Shown here: positions 56,802 through 64,000 of the stretch, piece after piece
Numbering within the stretch: position 1 is the stretch's first letter
How the letters are laid out: each line of letters begins with the position of its first letter
Notes under the pieces: generated by a model
What the model was told of the DNA's origin: nothing
The model's input: the letters and a program-made list of their open reading frames with translations, nothing else
The model's database searches: none
NCBI RefSeq assembly: GCF_016901995.1
Contig: NZ_JACJLE010000008.1
Span: 1 to 64,000, forward strand
Source: Bacteroides caecigallinarum
GTDB lineage: Bacteria; Bacteroidota; Bacteroidia; Bacteroidales; Bacteroidaceae
Direction of reading: 5' to 3'
Length of the DNA: 64,000 bases
Position numbers and translations under genes: made by a program

Positions 56802-59144
56802 ATGAAACACACATTTATATTATTAACACTATGTATCTGTTCATTTTTCAACCACATCTTTTGTCAAGAGTTGAATAAAGGAGTAACCTGGTGTAATATG
56901 GACGGAGTGTCTGTACCAATACCTCCTAAGACTCACCCAAGACTTTATATCCGTCCAAATGAAATTTCAGAACTAAAAGAAAGGCTACAAACACCTGAAG
57001 CACAACAAACAATAGCTGTGCTAAAAGGGCTTTCCAAACCTAGAACTGCCATTGAAGAAAAAGCAGAAGGAGAAAACCGCGGTTTCAGATATTATTATAA
57101 AATGAGAGGTATAACCAGTGAAGTACAATTACAAGCGTTAGATTATCTCGTTAATGGAAAGAAAGAACAAGCCAGAAAAGCCATTACGGCAATGTTAGAC
57201 ACATTAAAGAATACCAATTTTGGAATAGAAAAGGACAATTCAAGAGCAAGTGGAGCTATGCTTATGGTTGGAGCCATAGTCTATGACTGGTGTTACGACC
57301 AAATGAAGAAAACCGAAAAAGAAGAATATATAAATTCCTTTATACGAATAGCCCAAACAATGGAATGTGGTTATCCTCCCCGCGACAATCAACCAATTTC
57401 CGGTCATCCATCGGAATGGATGATTATGCGCGACTTATTATCTGCAGGAATAGCAATATATGATGAATATCCGGATATGTACAATCATGTAATAAAAATG
57501 CTATTCCGCGATTACATACCTGCAAGAAACTTTTTTTACGAAGGACATAACTACCACCAAGGTACAAATTATATTCACGTTCGTTTCGCATGTGATTTAT
57601 TCCCTTTATGGATTCTTGACAAAATGGGTGCAGGATGTGTATATAACTCATCCCAACAGTTTGTACTCTATGATATGATATACAGAAGAAGGCCCGATGG
57701 AGTTGTTTTGCCATCAGGTGATGATTACCCTCAGAACCGCCCTACCACTCTTACTTTCCCGCTACCGATGCTCCTCGCTTCTAGTTATTATAAAGATGAG
57801 TATTTGGCATACGAATTTGAGAGAAATCCACATTTGGAAAATTCCGGAAATGAAGTTATGAATCATTGCCTTATTTTTGACCTGTTATGGAGAGACTATA
57901 CTTTAAAAGGTAAGGCTCCTGACGATTTACCATTAACACGTTTTTCCGGTTCTCCTTTTGGATGGATGATAGCCAGAACAGGATGGGGAGAAAACAGCGT
58001 CATAGCAGAAATGAAAATAAACGAACATTTTGTGGGTAATCATCAACATTTGGATGGTGGAAGTTTTCAAATATATTATAAAGGTCCTCTCGCTATTGAT
58101 GCAGGAGCATATAGCGGTAGTTCAGGGGGTTACAACAGTCCACACAACAAAAATTATTTCAAACGCACTATCGCGCATAACTCTTTATTAGTTTATGACC
58201 CTGATGAGAAATTTGCCTGCCACAATTATGGAGGAGCAAACAAATCAAGTTTTGCCGCTAATGATGGAGGACAAAGAATGCCCGGTGATGGTTGGAAAAC
58301 ATGCAACAGTATGAACGACCTGTTATCCGATGAATATACTGTGGGAAAAACAATCGCCCATGGATATGGACCTGACAATAACATGCCAGAGTATTCTTAT
58401 TTAAAAGGTGACATTACAAAAGCATATTCAAACAAAGTAAAGGAAGCTAAGCGTTCTTTTGTTTTTCTTAATTTCAAATCGGAAGTAGTTCCTGCCGCAT
58501 TAATAGTATTCGATAAAGTAGTTTCTTCAAATCCTGATTTCAAGAAATACTGGCTTCTACACAGTATAGAGGAGCCTGAAATAGACAATAACTCAATTAC
58601 AATAAAACGGACTAAAAACGGTGATTCCGGCATATTAAAAAATCATGTTCTACTACCTGTTTTACAGAACGCTTCAATAGAGAAAATTGGTGGTCCCGGT
58701 AAGGAATTCTATGTATTCGGCCAGAATTATAAAAATGATGCTTTAGAATCTTATCCTGATCCCGCAAACGAACGTGGAGCATGGAGAGTAGAATTATCAC
58801 CAATACAACCATCAGGAGAAGACTTATTCCTGAATGTCATGCAAATGACAGACAACATTGAAAAGACTTACGAAGTCAAACGTATAGATTCCGAACGCAT
58901 TGTCGGTGTCCGGATAAAAGACAGAGTTGTAACATTCAGTAAAGGAAGTAACGAAATAACAGGTAAGTTTGATTTCACTATTAACGGGGAGGGGAAATAC
59001 ACATTTGTAATCACAGATCTTAAAGCCGGCAACTGGCAAATAAAGAAAAACGGGAAAATAATTATCCCTACTCTTGAAGCTAAATCAGATGAAGGGACAT
59101 TATACTTTGAAGGAACTGCCGGTAAATATGAGTTTAACAGATAA
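56802..59144 (+). CDS. Heparinase II/III family polysaccharide lyase, secreted
   Basis: Protein of 780 residues from ATG 56802. This start gives a clean signal peptide (MKHTFILLTLCICSFFNHIFCQ), whereas the upstream TTG lies in the promoter. An N-terminal alpha/alpha toroid (about 30-390) and a C-terminal beta-sandwich (about 400-780) form the heparinase II/III layout. The conserved lyase residues are in HNYHQGTNY and NEHFVGNHQHLDGGSFQIYY. Members cleave uronic-acid-containing polysaccharides by beta-elimination: heparin/heparan sulfate, alginate or related glycans. It faces the FucP-like transporter, ROK, PHP-like and sulfatase genes that probably work with it. Confidence 0.88.
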   Translation: MKHTFILLTLCICSFFNHIFCQELNKGVTWCNMDGVSVPIPPKTHPRLYIRPNEISELKERLQTPEAQQTIAVLKGLSKPRTAIEEKAEGENRGFRYYYKMRGITSEVQLQALDYLVNGKKEQARKAITAMLDTLKNTNFGIEKDNSRASGAMLMVGAIVYDWCYDQMKKTEKEEYINSFIRIAQTMECGYPPRDNQPISGHPSEWMIMRDLLSAGIAIYDEYPDMYNHVIKMLFRDYIPARNFFYEGHNYHQGTNYIHVRFACDLFPLWILDKMGAGCVYNSSQQFVLYDMIYRRRPDGVVLPSGDDYPQNRPTTLTFPLPMLLASSYYKDEYLAYEFERNPHLENSGNEVMNHCLIFDLLWRDYTLKGKAPDDLPLTRFSGSPFGWMIARTGWGENSVIAEMKINEHFVGNHQHLDGGSFQIYYKGPLAIDAGAYSGSSGGYNSPHNKNYFKRTIAHNSLLVYDPDEKFACHNYGGANKSSFAANDGGQRMPGDGWKTCNSMNDLLSDEYTVGKTIAHGYGPDNNMPEYSYLKGDITKAYSNKVKEAKRSFVFLNFKSEVVPAALIVFDKVVSSNPDFKKYWLLHSIEEPEIDNNSITIKRTKNGDSGILKNHVLLPVLQNASIEKIGGPGKEFYVFGQNYKNDALESYPDPANERGAWRVELSPIQPSGEDLFLNVMQMTDNIEKTYEVKRIDSERIVGVRIKDRVVTFSKGSNEITGKFDFTINGEGKYTFVITDLKAGNWQIKKNGKIIIPTLEAKSDEGTLYFEGTAGKYEFNR

Positions 59145-59156
59145 TAATACATCTTT

Positions 59157-59195
59157 AAAGGCTGCTCAGAACTAAATCTGTTGCAGCCTTTTTAT
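59157..59195. terminator. Bidirectional terminator between lyase and transporter genes
   Basis: AAAGGCTG (59157-59164) pairs perfectly with CAGCCTTT (59184-59191), followed by T to 59194. The two genes are convergent. Confidence 0.8.
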
Positions 59196-59207
59196 TATTA
59201 TATATGT

Positions 59208-60482
59208 TTATTTTATTCCTAACAATTCTTTCACACTTACTGTTTTATTATTAACAAGCGGATGTGCCGTAAATGCTACAAAAACAATATAAGCAACAAA
59301 GATAAAAATAACACACATACCAATCCTTAATGATGTCAAATCAGCAATACTGCTAATTATAAGTGGTCCGGCAGCTCCTCCAACTATAGCAGTACATAAT
59401 ATTCCTGCAAAAGAGCCATGATTGGACGGAACCGAATTAAGAGCCAACGAAAACACGATAGAATACATTACAGAAATACTAAATCCTATCGCAGGGAAAG
59501 CTAATGAAGATAGACTACGACCTCCCCAAATTGCACAAGCCAGAAGAATTATTGTAAGACATCCGGAATACTTCAATAATAAACGACTGTCAATCAATTT
59601 AAGTAATAACATACCTACCAGACATCCTGCAGTCATCAATCCCCAGAAAAGACTTACGATAAATGCCCCATCCGTTTGAGGATTCACTCCATGATATTTT
59701 TCAAGGAAAGTAGTCATAAAAATGGATGTCCCCTGCTCCGTACTGACATAACAAAATATTCCAAGAAAAAACATCCACACTGAAGTGTTTTTAAACAAAG
59801 ACAAGTAAGTGTCTTTACTTCCGCCGCGTTCGTCATCATTTAGCTCGATTTTAGGGAAACGGGAAGACAACACAGTTACAACCATCAACGCAAGCAATAA
59901 TGCAAATATCCAGTATAATGAGACCCAAGGTAAGTCAGGTGGGGTAACTGATGCCAATATATCTGCAACAACACTATTGCCGGGTACATAAACATCCGGA
60001 GAAAGACGTGACATTAAACCTGAATATACCAAAGGACTAACAAACGAAGCTACTCCAAAAACGAACTGTGCAAGTTCTGCTATAAAAGCATAATTTTCTT
60101 CTCCACCTACCGTACGCTGTAAAGGATTTATTACAGTCTGCAACATTGCCATTCCAAGACCTATAATAAATGATGAGACCAGAAGTGCGGGATATGTATG
60201 TATAGAGGCAAAAATAACAGAGCCTAACAATGGCATAAAAAAGCCACAAAACAAAACAGGTTTCTCACCGTATTTGTCAATAAGTATTCCAGACGGAATT
60301 GACATTATAGCATAAGCTAGAAAAAATGACGTCGGGATGAAACCTGCCATAGCAAGATTAGATAAATTGAAATTACTGATAATGTCCGGTATTAAAGGCC
60401 CAAGAATGTTTGTTATAAAAGAAATGGTAAACCAAAACGACATTATCAATATCAAATGAATTGTCCTTTTACTCATAATCAA
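59208..60482 (-). CDS. MFS sugar transporter (FucP-like)
   Basis: Protein of 424 residues with 12 predicted transmembrane segments. LAYAIMSIPSGILIDKYGEKP is the loop 2-3 signature, and the whole resembles sugar:proton symporters of the FucP/NagP group found in Bacteroidetes polysaccharide loci. It would import the monosaccharide released by the lyase and sulfatase. The ROK kinase gene lies upstream in the same direction; a 107-base gap with a hairpin separates them. Confidence 0.85.
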   Translation of the reverse strand: MIMSKRTIHLILIMSFWFTISFITNILGPLIPDIISNFNLSNLAMAGFIPTSFFLAYAIMSIPSGILIDKYGEKPVLFCGFFMPLLGSVIFASIHTYPALLVSSFIIGLGMAMLQTVINPLQRTVGGEENYAFIAELAQFVFGVASFVSPLVYSGLMSRLSPDVYVPGNSVVADILASVTPPDLPWVSLYWIFALLLALMVVTVLSSRFPKIELNDDERGGSKDTYLSLFKNTSVWMFFLGIFCYVSTEQGTSIFMTTFLEKYHGVNPQTDGAFIVSLFWGLMTAGCLVGMLLLKLIDSRLLLKYSGCLTIILLACAIWGGRSLSSLAFPAIGFSISVMYSIVFSLALNSVPSNHGSFAGILCTAIVGGAAGPLIISSIADLTSLRIGMCVIFIFVAYIVFVAFTAHPLVNNKTVSVKELLGIK

Positions 60483-60517
60483 ATCCTTTAATAAATATAT
60501 ATACTTTATAAATTATA

Positions 60518-60555
60518 TAGGCGCATAGAATTATAATTATAATCTACTACGCCTA
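60518..60555 (-). terminator. Hairpin between the ROK kinase and MFS genes
   Basis: TAGGCG (60518-60523) pairs with CGCCTA (60550-60555), with an AT-rich inner palindrome. It may partly reduce transcription from the kinase gene into the transporter gene. Confidence 0.4.
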
Positions 60556-60589
60556 AATAAGTAAAGACAAAAGCCAATGGAATACAATT

Positions 60590-61552
60590 TCATCCCTGAA
60601 AAGCACAATATTTGTTATCAAAAATCATTGATGCCGCTCCTAAGCTACCAGCCTTATTACCAAGTCCGGCAGAAACGATATCAGTATTGACAGCACAGTC
60701 AGGCATAGCATTTTTCAAAGCTTCCTCTTTAACCATATCTATATAAAATTGCCCGGCATCGGACAATCCACCTCCTATTACTACCAATTGTGGACTAAAG
60801 ATGTTTATAAAACCTGCTATACCTTGTCCTAAATAATGACAATGCTTGCGAAGGCAATCGACTGCAAGCGGATGATATTCTTTATACAAACGAACTATAA
60901 GCTCTCCATCAACCCCTCCTTCAGGAATAGAGTATCCATATGCAGGAGCTTCAGATATAAACATTCTAACTAAAGCCGATGCAGAAGCATAATGTTCTAG
61001 GCATCCCGTTGCTCCACAAGCACATTTCTCTCCATTGGCAATCAATGGTACATGACCTAATTCTGTTCCACGATTGGCATAACCTCCAAAGAGTTTCCCA
61101 TCTATAACTACTGCACCACCTATTCCAGTACCAACAGTAATAAATACGACATCAGTCATACCCTTACCTGCTCCAAAACGTGTTTCTCCAAGTCCCATCA
61201 TATTGGCATCATTTCCAACCATAACAGGAAGTTTTGTCTCTTTTTCTATCAGGTCTGCAAGATAAACATTTTCCCATCCTTTAATATTCTCAGCACCACC
61301 CATTACTATACGTGATGTAGCATCAACAATACCAGGAGTGCCAATTCCTATACCATCTACTTTTAGACCATTTGAAACAGCATAAGCATTTACTTCATTT
61401 ACAGAATACAAGATTTGTCCAACCACGGCTTCTGCCGAAATATCAGCTTTTGACGGTACACGTCCCTGAAAATGAAATACGCCTTCGTCATCAATCAAGG
61501 CGTATTTCACAGATGTACCGCCTAGGTCTATTCCTATAGCGTATCTTTTCAT
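60590..61552 (-). CDS. ROK family sugar kinase (glucokinase-like)
   Basis: Protein of 320 residues. ATP site GIDLGGTSVKYALID (7-21), GIGTPGIVD, GNDANMMGLGE with the catalytic Asp, TVGTGIGGAVV and the zinc-binding CACGATGCLEHYAS place it in the ROK family (repressor, ORF, kinase) without the DNA-binding N-terminus, so it is a kinase. It phosphorylates glucose, N-acetylglucosamine or a similar sugar in the cytoplasm. It follows the PHP-like gene by 11 bases. Confidence 0.92.
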   Translation of the reverse strand: MKRYAIGIDLGGTSVKYALIDDEGVFHFQGRVPSKADISAEAVVGQILYSVNEVNAYAVSNGLKVDGIGIGTPGIVDATSRIVMGGAENIKGWENVYLADLIEKETKLPVMVGNDANMMGLGETRFGAGKGMTDVVFITVGTGIGGAVVIDGKLFGGYANRGTELGHVPLIANGEKCACGATGCLEHYASASALVRMFISEAPAYGYSIPEGGVDGELIVRLYKEYHPLAVDCLRKHCHYLGQGIAGFINIFSPQLVVIGGGLSDAGQFYIDMVKEEALKNAMPDCAVNTDIVSAGLGNKAGSLGAASMIFDNKYCAFQG

Positions 61553-61563
61553 ATTTAATAGAT

Positions 61564-63192
61564 TTATACCCGTTCAACCCATATTGGTGTACTGAAAGCC
61601 CATTGTTGATCTTTCTGACGTACCCTCACATAATAATAATCTGTATCTCTCTCAGGTTCGTTATCTTCCATATAGTGTTCAATGGTATAACAATCCTCAG
61701 GCATTGCCCTATTGAAGAGTATAGCCTCACTTAACCATCCTATCATAAAATGGCTACGCGAACCGACAAGCAATTCTCCCAATGAATGTTCAAAATGTTT
61801 CCCATTAAAATCAGCAGATAAAATTCCATCTTTAGGTATCTCCAATTCCAGAATTACAGCCTGAGTTGCAGGAGTTAATGTATTTGGGTTCTTAGTGGTG
61901 TAAAGTTTTAATTCTACAGAAGTATCCGTAGCTGAAAGAACGCGATTCACATGAGTATGGAATTCTGTTTCACCTTCCTGCGGAGATGTAAATGCTGCCC
62001 CTCTGAAACATGGTGTTACACTGAGTATACGTCCTTTATTGATACTTAATGCACCATTCCATGTAACATACTTTTCTTCACGGTTCCATCCGAATTCAAC
62101 TTTTACTTTACAACGTACTGTATCATCTGCAGATACAATAGGACTCATAGGTCCGTTCATTCTTGCAAGCAGTTTACCGTTCTTAATGATATCAATATAA
62201 TCTATACAACTCTGTCCTTCAACATTCAAATATATACGACGTTGGTTTCCTCTTACAACGTCACCCATAAAAGCATCATTAAGCCGGAAATCAATCAATA
62301 TTTTATCACCGGTGGAACAGCATACATGACGATTAGCCATAGCATTCCACAATGCATCACGTGTAAGAGATGATGCCAATACTCCTATACGTCCATCACC
62401 ATAACTTCCCGGATATCCGGAATGTTGGTCTGTAGAGCCCATAAGACCAAATTTATAACCACGCTCCAGACCACATAGTATTGTTCCTTCCCACTGACGT
62501 GGCCCCATATCGTGAAGATACGGATAGTCTCCCTGATCTGATTCTGCAAGACCATGGCGAGAATACATTTCTACGAAAGGTGTTTGTTTACCTTCAGTAA
62601 AGAAATCCCAATTATATCCTCTGTATCCAGTCTGGTAACCCATATGATGCGGAGTAATAAAGACTTTATGTCCACGAGCTTTCTGTTTCCAGTCTTCAAT
62701 GGAAGTACATTCCACCAAAGGAGCGTCAAGATCATAATTTAGCGCTACATGATCACCGTGTTCCATACTATGAGCCTCATAACCAATAAATGCAAGAAAT
62801 TCACCTTCCTTATTATATTCATTGGTCATAGCCACATATTTCTCATAACCACCCTGTCTAAGACGTTTAAATGCACCTGTATGATAATCTATTACCCATT
62901 TCAGACGAGGGTCATTTGCACCAGGAATATCAGGCCACATAGCATGTGGTGTAACACTTACAAAATCCAGCTGTGTCTTGGCTGCTTCGAATGCATCGCG
63001 CATATCACCATGTCCATAAGTCAAATTACAATGATTATGAAGGTCTCCCCAAAACATTTTATAAGGAGATTTGCTTGGCATTATTCTTTTTGCTTCCTTA
63101 GAACCAGGAGTACAAGAGCCGAGCAAGCTACCGGATGCAGCAATACCCAGCAATGACCATCCAGAAACTTCTAAAAATTTTCTTCTATCCAT
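61564..63192 (-). CDS. PHP-like DUF3604 family protein with Tat-type lipoprotein signal
   Basis: Protein of 542 residues. The N-terminus (MDRRKFLEVSGWSLLGI, then GSLLGSC with Cys27) has twin-arginine-like and lipobox features. A PHP-like metal-binding motif (WGDLHNHCNLTYGHGD, near 49-64) and later histidines (SVTPHAMW, ITPHHMGYQ, STDQHSGYP) suggest a metal-dependent hydrolase domain. The family DUF3604 has no established activity; its place in a sulfatase-lyase locus suggests a phosphoesterase or sulfoester role on the same glycan. A C-terminal beta-domain follows. Confidence 0.75.
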   Translation of the reverse strand: MDRRKFLEVSGWSLLGIAASGSLLGSCTPGSKEAKRIMPSKSPYKMFWGDLHNHCNLTYGHGDMRDAFEAAKTQLDFVSVTPHAMWPDIPGANDPRLKWVIDYHTGAFKRLRQGGYEKYVAMTNEYNKEGEFLAFIGYEAHSMEHGDHVALNYDLDAPLVECTSIEDWKQKARGHKVFITPHHMGYQTGYRGYNWDFFTEGKQTPFVEMYSRHGLAESDQGDYPYLHDMGPRQWEGTILCGLERGYKFGLMGSTDQHSGYPGSYGDGRIGVLASSLTRDALWNAMANRHVCCSTGDKILIDFRLNDAFMGDVVRGNQRRIYLNVEGQSCIDYIDIIKNGKLLARMNGPMSPIVSADDTVRCKVKVEFGWNREEKYVTWNGALSINKGRILSVTPCFRGAAFTSPQEGETEFHTHVNRVLSATDTSVELKLYTTKNPNTLTPATQAVILELEIPKDGILSADFNGKHFEHSLGELLVGSRSHFMIGWLSEAILFNRAMPEDCYTIEHYMEDNEPERDTDYYYVRVRQKDQQWAFSTPIWVERV

Positions 63193-63274
63193 AATATTTG
63201 ATTTTAGTTTTTTTATTTAATAAATATATACCGACAATTATTATAAAACAATAGGTAATACAAGATAATACCTA

Positions 63275-64000
63275 TCAATGAGTTTTTACCCTATCCATAA
63301 CTCTTCTATCTCCCTTAAAAAGAACTTTTTCTTTTTCTTCAGGATCATTGTCACCATACTCTTCTTGAGATTTTTCAAGTAAATTATGCATCATTTTCCT
63401 GACTTCACCATATGAAGAGTTTTCATATACATTATTCATTTCATCCGGATCTTCATCAAGATCATACAATTCCCATTCATCTATATCATTATAAAAATGA
63501 ATAAGTTTATAACGATCTGTACGTATTCCATACTGACGTTTTACAGAATGTTCTGCCGGATATTCATAATAATGATAATATGTATTCTTACGCCAATCAG
63601 CCGGAACTTTTCCTGCATTATCAATTACAGGGCGAAGGGAACGTCCCTGCATATCCTTAGGGATTTCCACACCTGCATAATCCAAAAAAGTAGGTGCAAA
63701 ATCAATATTCATACACAAAGCCTTGCTCTCACTTCCTGCCTCTATAGAACGCGGATATCGGATTATCAGTGGCATACGTGTTTCCTCATACATAAATCGC
63801 TTGTCAAACCATCCGTGTTCACCCAAGAAAAAACCTTGGTCTGAAGTATAAACAATAATAGTATTGTCTAGTTCTCCTATATCTTCAAGATGCTTCATCA
63901 GTCGCCCAACACTCTCATCTACAGACATTGCAGTAGCAAGATAATCACGCATATACTGTTGATATTTCCAACTCACAAGTTCACGTTCATTCATATTACC
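63275..64000 (-). CDS. Sulfatase, C-terminal part (cut by the window edge)
   Basis: The open frame runs off the window at 64000 with no start codon of its own: the ATG at 63994 is internal, because upstream codons continue. The visible 240 residues are the second half of an S1 sulfatase: NTIIVYTSDQGFFLGEHGW, then the metal/substrate loop MYEETRMPLIIRYP and the C-terminal subdomain with YKLIHFYNDIDEWELYDLDE. The formylglycine site lies outside the window. It is the most upstream visible gene of the set that runs to the transporter. Confidence 0.9.
   Translation of the reverse strand, partial: GNMNERELVSWKYQQYMRDYLATAMSVDESVGRLMKHLEDIGELDNTIIVYTSDQGFFLGEHGWFDKRFMYEETRMPLIIRYPRSIEAGSESKALCMNIDFAPTFLDYAGVEIPKDMQGRSLRPVIDNAGKVPADWRKNTYYHYYEYPAEHSVKRQYGIRTDRYKLIHFYNDIDEWELYDLDEDPDEMNNVYENSSYGEVRKMMHNLLEKSQEEYGDNDPEEKEKVLFKGDRRVMDRVKTH

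Overview
This looks like a chromosomal window from a gut-type Bacteroidales bacterium (Bacteroidaceae, Bacteroides/Phocaeicola-like). The evidence is low GC, many promoters of the Bacteroidetes type (-33 TTTG, -7 TAnnTTTG), abundant secreted glycoside hydrolases and S-type sulfatases, a Bacteroidetes-type tyrosine recombinase, and FimB/Mfa2-like surface lipoproteins. The species cannot be fixed from this window.

Layout. (1) 0-10.7 kb is a carbohydrate-degradation cluster: GH2, GH5 and GH36 enzymes with a divergent AraC regulator, then GH43 and a CE2-type esterase. A 716-base gap between them holds a four-copy GTGCGCAC array, a decayed protein tail and an IS/MITE-like remnant. (2) 10.8-18.9 kb carries a stand-alone TonB-dependent receptor and housekeeping genes: HIT protein, greA, a cysteine-less TlpA-like lipoprotein, pnp and an EEP-family lipoprotein. 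(3) 19.1-27.45 kb is an integrated island bounded by 46-base direct repeats of the 3' part of tRNA-Met(CAT). It holds an integrase, a five-copy 23-bp repeat array, a DUF4143-type ATPase with a frameshifted partner, a truncated ACT-domain gene, a Crp-type regulator divergent from SMR and MFS exporters, a frameshifted GNAT gene and duplicated debris. (4) 27.8-49.9 kb is core genome: Ca2+-type P-ATPase, HAD, ribF, DEAD helicase, DUF389, flippase, ruvB, a sulfatase, pckA, an RND efflux operon with divergent AraC, and mnmA. (5) 50.1-56.4 kb is a three-gene surface-lipoprotein operon: two tandem paralogues and a FimB-like protein carrying a metzincin active site. (6) 56.8-64 kb is a polysaccharide-utilisation locus: heparinase II/III-like lyase, FucP-like transporter, ROK kinase, PHP-like protein and a sulfatase cut by the window edge.

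How the genes work together. The 0-10.7 kb enzymes fit stepwise breakdown of a branched hemicellulose such as galactomannan or xylan: endo-cleavage by GH5, side-chain removal by GH36, GH43 and CE2, and terminal-sugar release by GH2. No SusC/SusD pair lies in the window. The 56.8-64 kb genes fit removal of sulfate, lyase cleavage, import of the sugar and its phosphorylation.

Candidates for something undescribed are: the 23-bp iteron-like array feeding the island ATPase; the four-copy 22-bp palindrome array behind the CAZyme regulator; the interleaved inverted repeats (A-B-A'-B') at about 50 kb; the metzincin-linked lipoprotein operon; and the terminator-like hairpins inside the leaders of mnmA and greA. 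None could be confirmed by searching here.
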